In this document: positions 13,001-21,500 of the stretch, in pieces
Numbering within the stretch: position 1 is the stretch's first letter
How the letters are laid out: every line of letters starts with the position of its first letter
Origin: Pleurocapsa sp. FMAR1
GTDB lineage: Bacteria > Cyanobacteriota > Cyanobacteriia > Cyanobacteriales > Xenococcaceae
DNA: 64,000 nucleotides
Assembly: GCF_963665995.1 (NCBI RefSeq)
Contig: NZ_OY762512.1
Location: 682,001 to 746,000 of the forward strand
Reading direction: 5' to 3'
Made by a program: the position numbers and the translations under genes
The notes under the pieces: generated by a model
The model's input: only the letters and a program-made list of their open reading frames with translations
Told to the model about the DNA's origin: nothing
The model's database searches: none

Positions 13001-13179
13001 ATCGCGCTATTGAAATTCAACCACAAAATGTTGCCGCCTGGAGTCAAAAAGGTTTAATTTTTACTAAAAATGCTCAATATAATGAAGCCTGTGAAACCTA
13101 TCGGCAATCTCGTTTGGCTATCCCTAATTCCCAAATAATTCTTGATTCTATGAGAACTTTGGGCTGTCGAATTGAATAA
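10048..13179 (+). CDS. Tandem kinase-like (pseudokinase) TPR membrane protein
   Basis: 1043 residues: two Ser/Thr kinase-like domains in a row (about 33-290 and 299-555), a Lys/Arg-rich linker, one membrane helix (about 585-607) and a long series of TPR repeats (about 625-1040). In domain 1 the Gly-rich loop is lost (LGREEIRKTY), the VAIK lysine is Glu64 (CAVEQ), HRDxKPxN reads HRDVQPIH with Asn replaced by His165, and DFG is NFG (179-181). Domain 2 keeps Lys330, Asn432 and DFG (446-448), but HRD is HRN (425-427) and the Gly loop is gone (LGGKKRIETY). Both domains may therefore be catalytically dead and act as scaffolds. Upstream is ftsW, same strand, 113 bp away. Confidence 0.9.
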   Translation: MSTPDRYLLNSASKVTNSEKKIHVPGSIIGNRYQIIQKLGREEIRKTYLAKDLQATGDARCAVEQLSPVCNKTNWQLIKQHLIREVEVLKRLGDHPQIPQFYNYFIEDRQFYLVREYIDGDNLEQEVERKVLDEAQVIHLMQDALRILDFVHKTNVIHRDVQPIHLVRRKRDRNFVLINFGAIREIESTALDFQGEVISSKSLDWAYIAPEQQSGESNFGSDIYALAQTAIYALTGKSPQELEQANTTWQSQCQISSKLEAILSRMTLFNIEERYPSALEVLYDLRPLLKLKQVVGGRYAITRYLGGKKRIETYLADNLRRQYQSPCLIKQIELPNVQGNGETTIEKRFAEELSILERLGYHEQIPQLRDHFTENDQFYLVQEYIPGENLALKIEQQDLSTAQIINILISTLGVLNFIHQNRIIHRNIRPSNLLIRSEDQQVVLTDFGILTDIGTLPNATLDSSQTQDKQNYCSPEQIAGRPTISSDIYALGMTAIEALTKIKPGRFSRDRQTGKLLWQENLAVDRRFAKIIDKMVYLDLGQRYQSASKILDDLQKIKSVSKSATRKPLGQKKRKTANHRQSQFKLPILPVLIGFLGLICLLGSIEFAFPTVRPIYYWYQGKKLLPKKPQAALNVFTKAIELKAGSSLAWSGRGDALYNLGRYSKALEAYSEATKLSEADFKIWKKQGDSYYQLEQFTKAIAAYNRALELEQKDGELYNHKGKALYELKNYDAALSMQDSAIDLDSSNAEFLSDRAKNLLALNKYDNALTVLNRVQAIEPSSVELWQDKPLVLAALNRPQEAERVNQEIIGNYQQLLQNQLQDPQIWLTQAEFFANSQMYQKAINSFEQAIKLKPNFYQAWLGKGKALAKLNQGQKALTALDKALQIRSESYLAWQAKGQVYQNQQNNLAMAIASYSQAISLNSNYAPLWRDRGLAFNQQQNYTQGIESLTKASKIAPQDHETWIGLATAWDMVGQDTKALTALDRAIEIQPQNVAAWSQKGLIFTKNAQYNEACETYRQSRLAIPNSQIILDSMRTLGCRIE

Positions 13180-13196
13180 CATAAGATGAATCTTAG

Positions 13197-13222
13197 TTGG
13201 GGCAAGCGGCGGTTTGCCCCAA
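13197..13222 (+). repeat. GC hairpin after the kinase-TPR gene
   Basis: Arms TTGGGGCAA and TTGCCCCAA pair perfectly around an 8-base loop, 18 bp after the stop. There is no T run after it, so it may be a dispersed hairpin repeat and not an intrinsic terminator. Confidence 0.55.
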
Positions 13223-13276
13223 CGTAAACTTGATGTTATAACCTAAAGGCGTGATGCTATAAATATCTCAAGCAGA

Positions 13277-14083
13277 TTAACTGGGATTAATTTCAGGAGC
13301 ATTATAAATAGTATTTTGTTCAATACTATTGGCGGTCTTTACAGGTGAGAATGTTTCAATAACCGCTGCTTTTTTGGGTTGCATTTTGCCTATAGGAGGA
13401 ATTTCTAATAAGTCTCTTGTTCCCGTAGCTGCTTGACCAAAAAACAATAACAGTGCCAAACAATTAAGAATTATATGGATATTGCGCATGGTTAAACTGC
13501 GATAGATATCGTCTAAAATTGCAATCGAAAAAATCATCAGTAGCGATGCGGCAATTCCATAATAGTAATGTGACCAATACCATTCATCAGGTAATCGCCA
13601 AACCCCATCTTGTTGACCCAAAATAATCAAGCCCATGCCTGTCATAGTCGCAAAAATACCTCGCCACAGCTTAGGTCTGGCTCGTAGCAGCAGAATCAAT
13701 GAAGCAATCGTCGCCACAAATAATAAAATAATCAAAATCGCCTGGGGGTTATTCTTCTCCCAAAGCTTGCCTTTGATAAAGCTTTTGTAAACAATCGAGT
13801 AAGCGATCGCAATTAAGGAAACAATAACTACGCTAGTAGCCAGCCAACGACCAACTTGAACGTGTTCTCGTCCCACAACCGCAGGAATTTTGCTTTTTCC
13901 TTTTTTGCTTTCCAAACGACGCTGACGAGTTTGCCAGGCAAAATTGGCTACTATGCCTACCATAGGAAAAACAAAGGCAACTACTAGTATCGGGTGAATC
14001 AGACCAAGTAAATCTTCACTTCCAAGATTACTAAAAGCGAGATAGTTTTGATGGACAATTAAAGTCCATATATAGCTATTCAT
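13277..14083 (-). CDS. DUF4079 family membrane protein
   Basis: 268-residue membrane protein with about six hydrophobic segments. I recognise the cyanobacterial DUF4079 family (N-terminal LIHPILVVAFVFPMVGI with a conserved His; paired His in WYWSHYYYGIAA). Such His-bearing helices resemble those of haem-binding membrane proteins, but haem binding here is inference. The C-terminal 40 residues are low-complexity and hydrophilic. It converges on the kinase-TPR gene. Confidence 0.7.
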   Translation of the reverse strand: MNSYIWTLIVHQNYLAFSNLGSEDLLGLIHPILVVAFVFPMVGIVANFAWQTRQRRLESKKGKSKIPAVVGREHVQVGRWLATSVVIVSLIAIAYSIVYKSFIKGKLWEKNNPQAILIILLFVATIASLILLLRARPKLWRGIFATMTGMGLIILGQQDGVWRLPDEWYWSHYYYGIAASLLMIFSIAILDDIYRSLTMRNIHIILNCLALLLFFGQAATGTRDLLEIPPIGKMQPKKAAVIETFSPVKTANSIEQNTIYNAPEINPS

Positions 14084-14185
14084 GATGGTTAAAGATTAGG
14101 GGTAATTAATTTAGAGATTTTCAACGTTCTCTCAGTAAGTTAAAACACAATTATGAAAACAGACTGAATTTCTTCTGATTTTAAA

Positions 14186-14551
14186 ATGTGTTACATACCC
14201 CATCGCCAAAATGTTGATACTTCTTTGGATAATGTCTTAGTCGTTATTCCTGTGCGTAACGAAGAAGCAACAATTGCTGCTGTAATTAAAGATTTACAGA
14301 GCTTTGGCTTAACTAAAATTCGGGTAGTAGACAATGGCAGTAGCGATCGCAGTGCAGAAATAGCTAAAGAAGTTGGGGCAGAAGTTTCATTTGAGTTTAG
14401 GGCTGGTTATGGGCAAGCCTGCTGGAGAGGATTACAGAATATGCCCTCAAAAATTGACTGGATTTTATTTTGTGATGGTGATGGCAGTGATGGTTTAATA
14501 TCGCAGTACGTTAATCGGTTAGCGGTGCGACCCCCGCAGGGAGTGTCCTAA
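14186..14551 (+). pseudogene. Glycosyltransferase family 2, N-terminal fragment
   Basis: The first ~105 residues are a clear GT2 (GT-A fold) nucleotide-sugar domain: VVIPVRNEEATIAAVI, VVDNGSSDRS and FCDGDGSD, the last being the metal-binding DxD region. The similarity stops at 14497, exactly where a small inverted-repeat element starts; the last residues and the stop codon come from that element. GT2 domains are normally more than 200 residues, so the enzyme is truncated in the middle of its fold. Confidence 0.8.
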
Positions 14552-14572
14552 CACAGCCTCGTATTGCTATAT
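14498..14572. mobile_element. MITE-like element inside the glycosyltransferase locus
   Basis: 75-bp segment whose ends match those of a second copy at 29761-29860. Left end ATATCGCAGTACGTT, right end GTATTGCTATAT, with TGTCCTAA internally in both copies. The ends form an imperfect terminal inverted repeat (ATATNGCANTACG). It supplies the stop of the upstream fragment. No transposase is encoded. Confidence 0.7.
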
Positions 14573-14959
14573 CTACTCGCACAAGTTTGGCATCCGCCCG
14601 TCAAAAGCAACAGTATTTTTGCTCTACCTTTAAGAATCATAACTATATTTTTATTCTGGAAAGCTCGTAATTTTCAACAGTTTGCTCTCAGCTTCCTTGC
14701 CTCGTTGCTAATTATCTCTCCCATAGTTCACGGCTGGTATTTCACCTGGATAATTCCCTTTGCAGTAGGTACAAAAAATTGGGGAGTACGCCTAGTTAGT
14801 CTTTCGGCTTTTGTGTATTTTGTTTTGCCCTATCGTCAAGCATTGGGCGATCGCAGTTGGCATCTGACAGACACCGAAACATGGCTGTTATGGCTACCCT
14901 TTATCTCAGGCTATGGCTGGAGTTTATGGCGATCGCAGACTAACCCAGATCTGCTTTAG
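14564..14959 (+). pseudogene. C-terminal part of a membrane glycosyltransferase-like protein
   Basis: About 129 residues with three or four membrane segments, resembling the C-terminal end of polytopic DUF2029/GT87-type enzymes (SPIVHGWYFTWIIPF motif, with the usual tryptophan-rich end). It has no proper N-terminus or start and begins at the right edge of the 75-bp element. The simplest reading is that it and the GT2 fragment are the two ends of one fusion gene, or of two adjacent genes, whose middle was deleted. Confidence 0.65.
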
Positions 14960-15734
14960 TTGCCAACTTTAACATTCCTTGAGTGATACCAGGAAACAAA
15001 CGATTTAAAAACGCAGGCACTTTGGCAGAACCCACTATTATCTCGGCTTGAGGGTGCTTAACTGCATCCAAAATTGCTTTAGCTACATCTTCAGGTTGAC
15101 TCGATAAAGGACTAGACATCATTTGCTTCATTTGTTGAGGGTCGCTGTCCTTAAATACCGCTCGTTCTAAAAAGTCCGTGTTGGTGACGCTGGGATGTAC
15201 TCCAGAAACATGAATACCTTGAGGCTCTAATTCTAAGCGGAGGGTTTCTGTTAAGCCGACAATAGCGTGTTTGGTGGTGCAGTATGCCGTCATTTTAGGT
15301 AAGGGTACTTTTCCTCCAAATGAACCAACGTTGATAATATTTCCCTGCTTTCTAGCTAAAAAATGAGGCAAAAGGGCATTGATCGTGTAAATATAGCCCC
15401 AAAGATTAACGTTGATCATTCTTTCCCAATCTTCAATGGTAGTTTTTGCCATTGGTGCGCTCATACAGACACCTGCGTTATTAACTAAAACATCAATTTG
15501 CGAAAAACGTTCTAGACCTAAATTAATTAAGGCTTCAATAGCACTGCGATCGCTCGTGTCGGTGGTAATTGCCAATGCTTGCCTGTCCAAACTTCTAATC
15601 TCTTCGGCAACAGATTCCAATCTATCTTTAGTGCGAGCAGTAATAATTAAATCGTAACCGTTTTTGGCAAAGAGCAAGGCTGTAGCTTTACCAATGCCTT
15701 GAGATGCACCTGTAATAAAAGCAGTAGGAGACAT
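14940..15734 (-). CDS. Short-chain dehydrogenase/reductase
   Basis: 264-residue classical SDR. The NAD(P)-binding motif TGASQGIG is at 8-15, NNAG at 85-88, and the catalytic Ser138, Tyr151 and Lys155 (YCTTK) are present. Arg34 after the second strand suggests NADP preference. The substrate is unknown. Its 3' end overlaps the tail of the neighbouring glycosyltransferase fragment by 20 bp on the opposite strand, which fits that fragment being dead. Confidence 0.88.
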   Translation of the reverse strand: MSPTAFITGASQGIGKATALLFAKNGYDLIITARTKDRLESVAEEIRSLDRQALAITTDTSDRSAIEALINLGLERFSQIDVLVNNAGVCMSAPMAKTTIEDWERMINVNLWGYIYTINALLPHFLARKQGNIINVGSFGGKVPLPKMTAYCTTKHAIVGLTETLRLELEPQGIHVSGVHPSVTNTDFLERAVFKDSDPQQMKQMMSSPLSSQPEDVAKAILDAVKHPQAEIIVGSAKVPAFLNRLFPGITQGMLKLATKADLG

Positions 15735-16107
15735 AGTGATGAAATTAGAAGTGATTAACGCTATTTTAAATATTACAAATTAATACTTAGTCGAGACATC
15801 AATAGAAAGATATAAAAACCCTTGGAATCTCTTTGACCTCAACAAAGCCAGCAAATTGCCGTAAAAACTCGCAAATCTATCTTTAGGAATAGCTAAAAGC
15901 CTTTCATACTAGCAAGATTGCCGAACTTTTACAAGTTAAATAAGGCTACCATAAAGTTAGAAGTTGTTTATTAGACATATTGAATATTCAAAGCCAGCTA
16001 AATCAGAGATTACTTGCAAATCTTCTACAATCTCTGACAGCCGTAAAACCGTTATTTATTCATAAATACTATAGTCGGACGAAGTTTTAAGATTAGGAAA
16101 TATATAG
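15735..16107. other. Divergent intergenic region, SDR / HlyD
   Basis: 373 bp, AT-rich. I see no gene and no strong hairpin. It must hold the promoters for both flanking genes. Confidence 0.5.
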
Positions 16108-17529
16108 ATGAAAATAGCTATAAATAAGCGAAAAAAACGCCATAATATCTTCATCCCAATTTTGGTGTCATTGGGCTTAATTTTACTTGGTTTTACTACC
16201 TATCGCCTTGTCAAAAGTTCCAAATCAGAAGTAGATATTAACGCTTTAACTGTTCCTGTAAATAGAGAAAATTTAAATGTAGAAATTGCAGCTAGTGGCA
16301 GGGTTGAGCCGATCAAAAGCGTCAACGTCAGTCCAAAAGAACCTGCGCGGTTAATCAAACTACTAGTAGAGCAAGGCGATCGCGTCAAGGCAGGACAAAC
16401 CCTAGCCATCATGGAAAATGCCGAACTGGGAGTGGGAGTTACTCAAGCAGAAGCCGATTTCAAACAAGCCCGCGCTAGCCTTACCGAAGGAGAAGCAAAT
16501 GTACAAGCCGAAATTGCTCAAGCAGAAGCTAGACTCAAACAGGCTGAAGCAAAATTAAATCAGGCTCAAAATAGAATCCCCGCCGACGTGGGGCAAACTC
16601 AGTCCCAAATTGCTGCTGCCGAATCTCGTTTAAGACTTGGGCAAGAGCGACTTAAGCGCAATAAATATCTTTTGCGACAGGGAGCAATTACTCAAGATGC
16701 TTTTGACGAAATTACTAATAATTATGAAAATGCCCAATCTGAGATTAAGGAATTGCGTCAACGACTAGAACAGTTTCAGAGTACAGGAGGTTCAGAAGTT
16801 GAACAACTCAAAGCAGAAATAAAAGAGGCTAAAGTCTCTCTCGAACAAAAACAGGCAACTGCACCAGACCAGATAGCAGGATTGGAAGCATCCTCAGAAA
16901 AAGCAGAAGCATCCCTGAAGCAATCAGAAATTCAATATACCGATAGCTTAGTCAAAGCTCCTTTTGCAGGTGTTGTGACCCAAAGATACGCCGTGGAGGG
17001 GTCTTTTGTTGCCCCTAGTACTTCTGGCTCTAGTACTGAGTCAGCTTCTGCCACTTCAATCTTGGCATTAGCCCAAGGATTAGAGGTAATTGCCAAAGTT
17101 CCAGAGTTAGATGTAGGTCAGCTACAGCCAGGACAAAAAGTTAAGATTGTCGCCGATGCTTACCCAGATAGAGAATTTACAGGTGAAATTAAACGGATTG
17201 CTCCTGAAGCAGTAATTGAAGAAGAGGTTACTTCTTTTGAGGTACGGGTCAAGCTGCTTACAGGCGAGGATGTACTACGCTCTAAAATGAATGTTGATGT
17301 CACTTTTATTGGCAAAGAACTAAATAACAGCTTGGTAGTTCCTACTGTGGCGATATTTACCCAAAATGGAAAACAGGGAGTAATGATACCTGATGCGGAA
17401 AACAAGCCTAAATTTCAGCCTGTCAAAGTTGGTTTGTATTTAGGTGATAAAACGCAAATTATTGATGGAGTTAAGGCTAATCAAAAAGTATTTATTGACC
17501 TCCCTAATCAAAAAAAGAAAGAAAAATAA
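16108..17529 (+). CDS. HlyD/MFP-family efflux adaptor (DevB-like)
   Basis: 473-residue periplasmic adaptor subunit anchored by an N-terminal helix (about 13-33). Order: lipoyl/barrel-sandwich half (NVSPKEPARLIKLLVEQGDRVKAGQ), a long alpha-helical coiled-coil hairpin (about 110-275, rich in AEA/KQAE repeats), second lipoyl half (VKAPFAGVVTQRYAVEGS), then beta-barrel and membrane-proximal domains. Such proteins link an inner-membrane ABC or RND pump to an outer-membrane channel. In cyanobacteria the closest kind is DevB with a DevCA ABC pump, but no pump genes follow here, so the partner is unknown. Confidence 0.88.
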   Translation: MKIAINKRKKRHNIFIPILVSLGLILLGFTTYRLVKSSKSEVDINALTVPVNRENLNVEIAASGRVEPIKSVNVSPKEPARLIKLLVEQGDRVKAGQTLAIMENAELGVGVTQAEADFKQARASLTEGEANVQAEIAQAEARLKQAEAKLNQAQNRIPADVGQTQSQIAAAESRLRLGQERLKRNKYLLRQGAITQDAFDEITNNYENAQSEIKELRQRLEQFQSTGGSEVEQLKAEIKEAKVSLEQKQATAPDQIAGLEASSEKAEASLKQSEIQYTDSLVKAPFAGVVTQRYAVEGSFVAPSTSGSSTESASATSILALAQGLEVIAKVPELDVGQLQPGQKVKIVADAYPDREFTGEIKRIAPEAVIEEEVTSFEVRVKLLTGEDVLRSKMNVDVTFIGKELNNSLVVPTVAIFTQNGKQGVMIPDAENKPKFQPVKVGLYLGDKTQIIDGVKANQKVFIDLPNQKKKEK

Positions 17530-17600
17530 TTAGACATCTTGCACAAATCAGAAATATTGATTGAGAATGAGGTCAGAGGTTTATTGTTACTCGACACTTT

Positions 17601-18692
17601 TTAACCACCTATGCGGAATTCAATTACATCTCCTTCTTGAACAATATAATCTTTACCTTCTAAACGCAGCAAGCCTTTTTCTTTGGCACCATTTTTAGAA
17701 CCCGTGGCGATTAAATCTTCATAGCTAATTGTTTCTGCTTTAATAAATTTCTTTTCAAAGTCAGTATGAATTACTGCTGCTGCTTGAGGTGCTTTCATAC
17801 CTGCAATAATTGTCCAAGCGCGGGATTCTTGCTCTCCTGTGGTAAGGTAGGTACGCAAACCTAAAAGATCGTAGGTAGCTCTAATCAAAGATTTTAGTCC
17901 TCCTTCTTCTACCCCCAAGGCTTCGAGAAAATCCTTAGTTTCCGCTTCTGATAGTTCAACTAACTCCGACTCAACCTGAGCAGAAACTACAACTACCCTA
18001 GCCTCTTCGTCTTTAGCAAATTCTCTGACTTCTTCTACCCAAGAATTACCCGTTGCCAAATCATCCTCAGCAACATTAGTAGCATAAATAATCGGTTTAT
18101 TTGTCAGTAAGCCCAGTGGTTTAATCATTAGCAAGTCATCTTCAGACAAGTTCATACTGCGAACAGATTCACCATCATTTAAAACTGTACTAATTTTTTC
18201 TAATAGCTCAACCTCGGCTTGAGCGTTTTTATCATTCTTTGCCTGTTTACGCAGTCTGGTGATGCGCTTTTCTACCTGAGCCAAATCTGCTAAAACTAGC
18301 TCTAAATTAATTACTTCAATATCTCGTACCGAATCTACAGAGCCATCGACATGAATAATGTCGTCATCATCAAAGCAACGAACCATGTGAACAATAGCAT
18401 CAACCTCACGAATATTAGCGAGAAATTGATTGCCCAACCCTTCTCCCTCGCTAGCACCCTTAACTAAACCCGCAATGTCGACAAACTCGATTCTCGTTGG
18501 CACGATTTTTTGCGAGCTATTCAATTTAGCCAGTACCTCTAAACGTGCATCAGGTACGGATACCACGCCGACATTGGGTTCAATGGTACAAAAAGGGAAA
18601 TTAGCGGCTTCTGCCTTAGCATTGGCAACCAAGGCGTTAAACATAGTAGATTTACCCACGTTTGGTAATCCCACGATTCCTGCTCTTAACAT
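17601..18692 (-). CDS. ychF: YchF/Ola1-type P-loop ATPase
   Basis: 363-residue translation-associated Obg-like NTPase. G1 is GLPNVGKST (8-16), G3 [20 protein letters not shown], and the C-terminal TGS domain ends with the typical [13 protein letters not shown]. Family members prefer ATP over GTP and bind the ribosome. Full length and highly conserved. It lies 25 bp downstream of a response regulator on the same strand, so the two may be cotranscribed. Confidence 0.96.
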   Translation of the reverse strand: MLRAGIVGLPNVGKSTMFNALVANAKAEAANFPFCTIEPNVGVVSVPDARLEVLAKLNSSQKIVPTRIEFVDIAGLVKGASEGEGLGNQFLANIREVDAIVHMVRCFDDDDIIHVDGSVDSVRDIEVINLELVLADLAQVEKRITRLRKQAKNDKNAQAEVELLEKISTVLNDGESVRSMNLSEDDLLMIKPLGLLTNKPIIYATNVAEDDLATGNSWVEEVREFAKDEEARVVVVSAQVESELVELSEAETKDFLEALGVEEGGLKSLIRATYDLLGLRTYLTTGEQESRAWTIIAGMKAPQAAAVIHTDFEKKFIKAETISYEDLIATGSKNGAKEKGLLRLEGKDYIVQEGDVIEFRIGG

Positions 18693-18717
18693 GACGACTT
18701 ATTATAGACTTATTGCT

Positions 18718-19470
18718 TCAGTCTGCTAATTTTACTGCATTACAACTAGATAACTCAAACATATAGCCTCTACCCCACACAGTTTTGATAAAGTCAGCAT
18801 TAAGATCGCCAATTTTTTTGCGAATTCGACCAACATGAATATCGACTTTGCGATCGTCTCCATCATAGTCATCTTTATTCCAAATTGCCGAAATTAATTC
18901 GGCTCGATCCCATACTCGATTAGGATTATTTGCCAAGAAATATAGTAAATCAAATTCTAAGGCAGTTAGAGGAATTATGCGCCCATTTAAAACAACTTCG
19001 CGCCGATAAAAATTGATTTTTAAGTTGCCTAAATTTATCGAATTATTCTGAGTTGGTTGTAAATCATTTGTAGCCCTTCTTCTAAATAAAACATCAATTC
19101 TAGCCTTGAGAATTTGCAGATCGAAAGGTTTACTAATATAGTCGTCTGCTCCTCTAGAAAATGCTTCTAAAATATAGTTATTATCTGTCATGGAACTTAG
19201 CATAATAATCATGACGTTACTTTTATGCATTTCTTCGCAGAGAGTTAATCCAGTATCATCAGGTAGATTGATATCTAGAATTGCTAAATTTGGCTGAAAC
19301 TCTTGGAACTTTTCTCTGGCGGTTCTACAATTAGAAGCAATTTCAGTAAGATAATTATTGTAGCTAAGAAATCTGTTCAGCAAATGCTGTAGGGCTGCAT
19401 CATCATCTACAATCAGAATTTTTTTTTGGGGCTTCTCGACAAGATTGTAATAGTTATTCAATAAATACAC
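18718..19470 (-). CDS. OmpR-family response regulator
   Basis: 250 residues: receiver domain (about 17-130) with acidic pocket Asp22-24, phosphoacceptor Asp66 ([10 protein letters not shown]) and Lys114 (YISKPFD), then an OmpR/PhoB winged-helix DNA-binding domain (about 145-245, [18 protein letters not shown]...VGRIRKKIG...TVWGRGYMF). No histidine kinase is next to it, so it is an orphan here. The annotated ATG precedes a 16-residue poorly conserved extension; a later start near the receiver is possible but no Met is available. Confidence 0.9.
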   Translation of the reverse strand: MYLLNNYYNLVEKPQKKILIVDDDAALQHLLNRFLSYNNYLTEIASNCRTAREKFQEFQPNLAILDINLPDDTGLTLCEEMHKSNVMIIMLSSMTDNNYILEAFSRGADDYISKPFDLQILKARIDVLFRRRATNDLQPTQNNSINLGNLKINFYRREVVLNGRIIPLTALEFDLLYFLANNPNRVWDRAELISAIWNKDDYDGDDRKVDIHVGRIRKKIGDLNADFIKTVWGRGYMFELSSCNAVKLAD

Positions 19471-20021
19471 TTGTTATATATCCTTTTTGTTATTAATTTT
19501 ACTTTTTTAAAGGATATCAGAGTAAATACGCAATAAGCGACAGTAGAAGACGGTTTTTTACTCAATCTTTATATATTAAGCAGTCTGTATAAAGTTATAA
19601 TTAAACAATTACAATTCTCGATAAAAAATAGTAAGTCAATCTTAATTATTCGAGAAACCAAAAGGTTGGGTTGAGAAATAATTAGTCAAATAACTTTAGC
19701 GGTTCTCATTTTTAACGCCTGATGTGAATAATAAAGCTCAAAATTCAATAGTTTGAGCTTTATTATTCGTGAACGTTTTATTTTTTGGTAGAAACTTGTT
19801 TTAATTAAGCGAAATTTTTAGCGACAGATGATCTTGAGCTAATTCTAAAGAATTAGCTTCGCGTCCGTAGTATTCTAAAGCTGAAAGCTAAGAGCTAATA
19901 GCTAATAGCTACGAGCCGATTAATATCAACGAAGACAATCCACATCAAGCGTTTTTAATAAGGTACGTTAATAAGGTACGGTCTTAATGATCTAATTTTG
20001 TTAATTAATCATAAATAGCTA
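19471..20021. other. Intergenic region with hairpin and heptad repeats
   Basis: 551 bp with no gene. It holds a perfect 17-bp-arm hairpin at 19726-19768 and an AGCTAAT-type short tandem repeat at about 19879-19916. The remainder is AT-rich and featureless. Confidence 0.6.
19726..19768. repeat. Perfect 17-bp inverted repeat
   Basis: GAATAATAAAGCTCAAA and its exact complement around a 9-base loop. The preceding ACGCCTGATGT matches the terminal repeat of the element at 42800-43587, so this may be a small relative or a solo end. T-rich sequence follows (GTTTTATTTTTT), so it could also terminate transcription. Confidence 0.7.
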
Positions 20022-21464
20022 ATGATGGAGACTCCTTTATTAAATGCTTTAAAAACGTCTGCTCACAAATCTCATGCAGCTTTTTATGCCCCTGGACACA
20101 AACAGGGTAAAGGAGTTAGCGATAATATTAAAGACTTAATAGGAAGTGCAGTATTTGCAGCAGATTTACCAGAGTTACCAGAATTAGACAACTTATTTGC
20201 TCCAGAAGGTGTAATTAAGGAGGCACAGAAATTAGCAGCAAAGACTTTTGGCGCAGAGAAAACTTGGTTTCTAGTTAATGGCTCTACCTGTGGCATTATG
20301 GCAGGTATTTTAGCTACCTGTGGTGCAGGGGATAAGATTATCTTACCGAGAAATATTCATCAATCGGCGATCGCAGGTTTAGTTCTCTCAGGAGCAATAC
20401 CGATATTTATTAATCCCGAATATGATGCCACCGAAGGATTGGCTTATAACGTGACTCCAGAAGCGGTACAACAAGCTTTAAAGACACATCCTGATACTAA
20501 AGCGGTAATGATGCTCCATCCCACTTACCAAGGAGTTTGCGCTGATTTAAAGGCGATCGCCGAAATTGTCCATCAATATAATATTCCGCTACTGGTAGAT
20601 GAGGCTCATGGCGCACATTTTGCTTTTAATAATGATTTACCTCCTTCTGCCTTGAGTGTTGGTGCAGATTTAACGGTACAGTCGACTCATAAAGTCTTGA
20701 GTGCCATGACTCAGGCATCGATGCTGCACATCCAGGGCAAGAGAATTTGCGATCGCCGAATTAGTAAAGCCTTGCAGCTAGTTCAATCTACCAGCCCTAG
20801 TTATCTGCTGCTTGCCTCTTTAGATGCAGCCAGACAACAAATGGCAACCAAAGGCAAAGAGTTAATGAATAGCACCATTGCTCTAGCTACCAAAGCCAGA
20901 AATCAACTAGCCGAGATCCCGAACTTATCGGTATTTAAACCAGAAACAAATTCTGGCTGTCGGCACTTTGACTGTACCAGACTAACCCTTAACGTCTCTC
21001 AACTAGGCATCACTGGCTTTGAAGCTGACGAAATACTCCACGAACAATTAGGAGTAACCTGCGAACTTCCTTTGCTGCATCACCTAACTTTTATTATTTC
21101 TCTGGGCAACACGTCAGAAGATATTCAAAAACTTGTCCAAGCCTGTACAACTCTTTCACAATTAGCTATTAGCCCTCAACCGTTAGCTATTAGATATCAG
21201 CTATCAGCCATCAGCTATCAGCCATCAGCTATTAGCCCCCGCGATGCTTACTTTAGACTTACTAAGACTATAACCATTACCAAAGCAAGCGATCGCCTTA
21301 GTGGTGAATTAATTTGTCCCTATCCTCCAGGAATTCCTGTCTTAATGCCTGGAGAAAAAATCACCTCTCAAACAATTGACTACTTACAACAGGTGCTAGC
21401 TGCGGGAGGAACTATTACGGGGTGTAACGATCCGACTCTTAAAACAATACAAGTACTGAAATAG
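20022..21464 (+). CDS. Orn/Lys/Arg decarboxylase family (likely arginine or lysine decarboxylase)
   Basis: 480-residue fold-type I PLP enzyme of the aspartate aminotransferase-like basic amino acid decarboxylase family. It has APGHKQGKG near the N-terminus, DEAHGAH (Asp193 and His196) for PLP contacts, and the Schiff-base lysine Lys224 in STHKVLSAM. The C-terminal domain is present. Probable product agmatine or cadaverine, entering polyamine metabolism; the exact substrate cannot be read. An in-frame heptad repeat interrupts the C-terminal third (about residues 381-407). The next gene, cbiT, starts 36 bp downstream. Confidence 0.88.
   Translation: MMETPLLNALKTSAHKSHAAFYAPGHKQGKGVSDNIKDLIGSAVFAADLPELPELDNLFAPEGVIKEAQKLAAKTFGAEKTWFLVNGSTCGIMAGILATCGAGDKIILPRNIHQSAIAGLVLSGAIPIFINPEYDATEGLAYNVTPEAVQQALKTHPDTKAVMMLHPTYQGVCADLKAIAEIVHQYNIPLLVDEAHGAHFAFNNDLPPSALSVGADLTVQSTHKVLSAMTQASMLHIQGKRICDRRISKALQLVQSTSPSYLLLASLDAARQQMATKGKELMNSTIALATKARNQLAEIPNLSVFKPETNSGCRHFDCTRLTLNVSQLGITGFEADEILHEQLGVTCELPLLHHLTFIISLGNTSEDIQKLVQACTTLSQLAISPQPLAIRYQLSAISYQPSAISPRDAYFRLTKTITITKASDRLSGELICPYPPGIPVLMPGEKITSQTIDYLQQVLAAGGTITGCNDPTLKTIQVLK
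21196..21237 (+). repeat. Heptad tandem repeat (ATCAGCY) within a coding region
   Basis: Six consecutive 7-bp units ATCAGCT/ATCAGCC (the last ATTAGCC), with related degenerate copies from about 21162. It is translated in frame as a YQLSAIS/YQPSAIS-type stretch. This resembles the short tandemly repeated sequences common between genes in cyanobacteria, here inside a gene. Confidence 0.85.
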
Positions 21465-21500
21465 AACTTAAGTAGGTAAACTAAAAACTAAAAACCAATT

